From Enorma massiliensis phI (lineage in GTDB: Bacteria > Actinomycetota > Coriobacteriia > Coriobacteriales > Coriobacteriaceae): a stretch of DNA of 64,000 nucleotides. This document shows positions 62,042 through 64,000 of this stretch, piece after piece; the stretch's first letter is position 1; each line of letters opens with the position of its first letter. Made by a program: the position numbers and the translations under genes. A model generated the notes under the pieces. That model was given only the letters and a program-made list of their open reading frames with translations. It was not told where the DNA came from and did not search any database. The DNA is taken from positions 1,504,511 to 1,568,510 of the forward strand of contig NZ_HE978574.1 of assembly GCF_000311845.1 (NCBI RefSeq). The letters run 5' to 3'.

Positions 62042-63988
62042 TCAGGAACCAGAGCCCGCGCGCCCGGCCTCTCGCTCGGCATCCCAAGCGCGAAGCGTTC
62101 GGTACACGTCCTCCGCCACATGCCGCGGCACGCCCTTCACGGCCGCGATCTCGTCTGCGCTCGCCGCGCGGAGCTTCTTCATGGAACCAAAGTGCCGCAT
62201 GATGGCCCGCTTGCGCGTGGGCCCCACGCCCTCGACCTCGTCGAGCACGGAAACGGTCATGGCCTTGCCGCGCAGCTCTCGATGGAAGGTGATCGCGAAG
62301 CGGTGAGCCTCGTCGCGCACCTGTTTGATGAGGTAGAGCGAGGCAGAACCGTTGGGCAAAACCACGGGCGTCTCGTCCCAGGGGACGAACACCTCCTCAT
62401 CGGCCTTGGCAAGACCGCAGACGGGAATATCGAGGCCCAACCCTTCGAGCTGCGTGAGCGCCGCCGTGAGCTGCGGCTTGCCGCCATCGACCACGAGCAG
62501 ATCGGGGCGCGCGCCGAAGCGCTCGTCTGCCATGCGTTCGGGGGCGTACCTGCGCCCCAGCACCTCCTGCATGGAGAGGAAGTCGTTCGCCTCGCCCGTG
62601 ATGCTGCGAATCTTGAACCGCCGGTATTGCGACTTATCGGGCTTGCCGTTGGTGAAGACCACCATCGACGCCACGGTGAAGGCACCGTGGATGGTCGAGA
62701 TATCGAAGCACTCGATGCGCAGGGGCGGCGCCGGCAGCGCAAGGGCGCTCTCCAGCTGCAGAAGCGCTTGATTGGTGCGGTCGTCAGCATACCCGGTGCG
62801 CATCATGTAGCGCATGAGCGCGTGTCGGGCGTTTCGCTCGGCGGTCTCGAGCAGACGATGCTTCTCGCCACGCTGCGGGCGATGCACGCGGCACACGCGG
62901 CCTCGTCTCTCGGTAAGCCATGCCCCGATGAGCTCAGCGTCCGCAAGCTCGCATGCCACGTTCACCTCGGAAGGAATATCCGAGGTCTCATCGTAATAGC
63001 GCTTGATGAAGCCTCCGACGAGCTCCTCCTCCGATACATCGAGCCCTTTGTCCAGGATGAATTCGCAGCTTCGCTGCGTTCGACCGTCGCGCACCACGAA
63101 GACGCAGGCCCCCGCGATGGTCTCCTCGCGGAAAAACCCGACCACATCGATGTCGACGCGCGAGGGGAAGACCACCTGCTGGCGATCATCGAGCCCGTTG
63201 ATGACCTCGAGCCGCCGTTTGATGCGGCCCGCGCGCTCGAAATCGAGCTCCTCGGCGGCACGCCCCATCTCGCTGGAAAGCTCATCGACCACCTCACGCC
63301 GGCGGCCCGAGAGGAACCGCTCGACGCGCCTCACATTGTCAGCATAATCCTGCGGCGTTATGGCGCCCACGCAGGCGCCGGGGCCGCGCCCAACGTGGTA
63401 ATCGAAGCACGGGCGTCCATGCTGCGCGCACACAAGGTTGATCACGTCGCTCTCGTCTACATGCGCCTCAATGAGCCGTCGCGTGCGCTTCCACTCCGCG
63501 CAGGTCGCGATGCAGATAGGAATAACCTTGCGAATCGTGTCGATGGTCTCGCGCGCGGCACGGCTATCGGTATACGGGCCGAAATAGCGCGTGCCGGGCT
63601 TGTGCTTCTCGCGTGTGTACTTGATAGCGGGGTACACGTCGCCTTTAGTGATGGCGATGAAGGGATAGCTCTTATCGTCTTTGAAGTCGACGTTGAAGTA
63701 GGGCCGATACTGGCCGATGAGCTCGCGCTCCAAGACGAGCGCCTCGTGCTCGGTATCCACCACCAGGTAATCGAAGCTCTCCACGAGCTGCATCATGAGG
63801 GGAATCTTGGCGCGGTCGTCGGTCAGGGTCACATACTGGCGCATGCGCGCACGCAGGTTTTTGGCCTTGCCGACATAGATGACCGTGCCCGAGGCATCTT
63901 TCCAGAGATAGCACCCCGGGTCCGTGGGAACATGATCGACCTCCGCAGCGAGGCGAGCGAGGTGCTCGGCGGCAGACGCGCTGCCCAC
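62042..63988 (-). CDS. uvrC: excinuclease ABC subunit C, start uncertain at the edge
   Basis: Nuclease subunit of nucleotide-excision repair. 648 residues from a GTG at 63988, but the frame stays open to the window edge, so the true start may lie outside. N-terminal GIY-YIG nuclease (GCYLWKDASG, VIYVGKAKNLRARM, about residues 25-100), a UvrB-binding UVR motif near 215-240 (AAEELDFERAGRIKRRL), an RNase H-like C-terminal nuclease (IECFDISTIHG, LLVVDGGKPQL), and a final helix-hairpin-helix (VEGVGPTRKRAIMRHFG). Intact. Confidence 0.95.
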   Translation of the reverse strand: MGSASAAEHLARLAAEVDHVPTDPGCYLWKDASGTVIYVGKAKNLRARMRQYVTLTDDRAKIPLMMQLVESFDYLVVDTEHEALVLERELIGQYRPYFNVDFKDDKSYPFIAITKGDVYPAIKYTREKHKPGTRYFGPYTDSRAARETIDTIRKVIPICIATCAEWKRTRRLIEAHVDESDVINLVCAQHGRPCFDYHVGRGPGACVGAITPQDYADNVRRVERFLSGRRREVVDELSSEMGRAAEELDFERAGRIKRRLEVINGLDDRQQVVFPSRVDIDVVGFFREETIAGACVFVVRDGRTQRSCEFILDKGLDVSEEELVGGFIKRYYDETSDIPSEVNVACELADAELIGAWLTERRGRVCRVHRPQRGEKHRLLETAERNARHALMRYMMRTGYADDRTNQALLQLESALALPAPPLRIECFDISTIHGAFTVASMVVFTNGKPDKSQYRRFKIRSITGEANDFLSMQEVLGRRYAPERMADERFGARPDLLVVDGGKPQLTAALTQLEGLGLDIPVCGLAKADEEVFVPWDETPVVLPNGSASLYLIKQVRDEAHRFAITFHRELRGKAMTVSVLDEVEGVGPTRKRAIMRHFGSMKKLRAASADEIAAVKGVPRHVAEDVYRTLRAWDAEREAGRAGSGS

Positions 63989-64000
63989 GGCCGCCGCGGG

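Overview
The window is about 64 kb of high-GC chromosome. Gene content and order suggest a Coriobacteriia actinobacterium, probably close to Collinsella. The order uvrC-nanE-rapZ-whiA-gap-pgk-tpiA-gpmI-secG, frequent GTG/TTG starts with strong GGAGG sites, a four-domain S1 protein, WhiA and twin-arginine lipoprotein solute-binding proteins all fit. This placement is inference from gene content; no 16S gene is present.

From 1 to 22 kb the sequence is ordinary chromosome. A TetR-controlled ABC efflux/FtsX-type permease pair is cut by the left edge. It is followed by a membrane-anchored polysaccharide deacetylase, an acyl-ACP thioesterase, a SixA-like phosphatase, a zinc/cadmium module (ArsR/SmtB repressor, free HMA protein, P1B ATPase), an acyltransferase-3 protein, a DedA protein, three HAD phosphatases, an ABC-F protein, a PepV-type dipeptidase, ribosomal protein S1 and a cysteine desulfidase (CyuA).

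From about 22.1 to 38.55 kb lies an accessory island that ends at the 3' side of a tRNA-Val gene. It holds a broken IS3 orfA, a truncated conserved hypothetical gene, a gene-poor GC-rich stretch with a large inverted repeat, and a complete Type I restriction-modification operon (hsdM-hsdS-hsdR) followed by a GIY-YIG nuclease gene. Next come a translationally overlapping nucleotidyltransferase-fold/unknown pair, a prophage fragment (scaffold and capsid), and an intact IS3-family element joining the broken capsid gene to a broken istB. The island ends with an AT-rich operon of three overlapping genes of unknown function. That operon and the nucleotidyltransferase pair are the best candidates for undescribed systems.

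From 38.6 to 64 kb chromosome resumes: a frameshifted membrane protein gene, tRNA-Gly, tRNA-Cys and tRNA-Leu, a partner-switching pair (STAS-kinase fusion and SpoIIE-type phosphatase), a peptide ABC transporter with two solute-binding proteins, secG, and the glycolytic run gpmI-tpiA-pgk-gap. After these come whiA, rapZ, nanE and uvrC (all on the minus strand).

A second theme is intergenic repeat DNA. A RAYT-type transposase gene between gpmI and secG is flanked by copies of a REP-like repeat, and the same repeat forms a perfect 72-bp palindrome between rapZ and whiA. A different inverted repeat family built on CGGGCGA..TTCGGAC occurs at 19.5 kb and 43.7 kb. A third tandem family lies at 7.9 kb.
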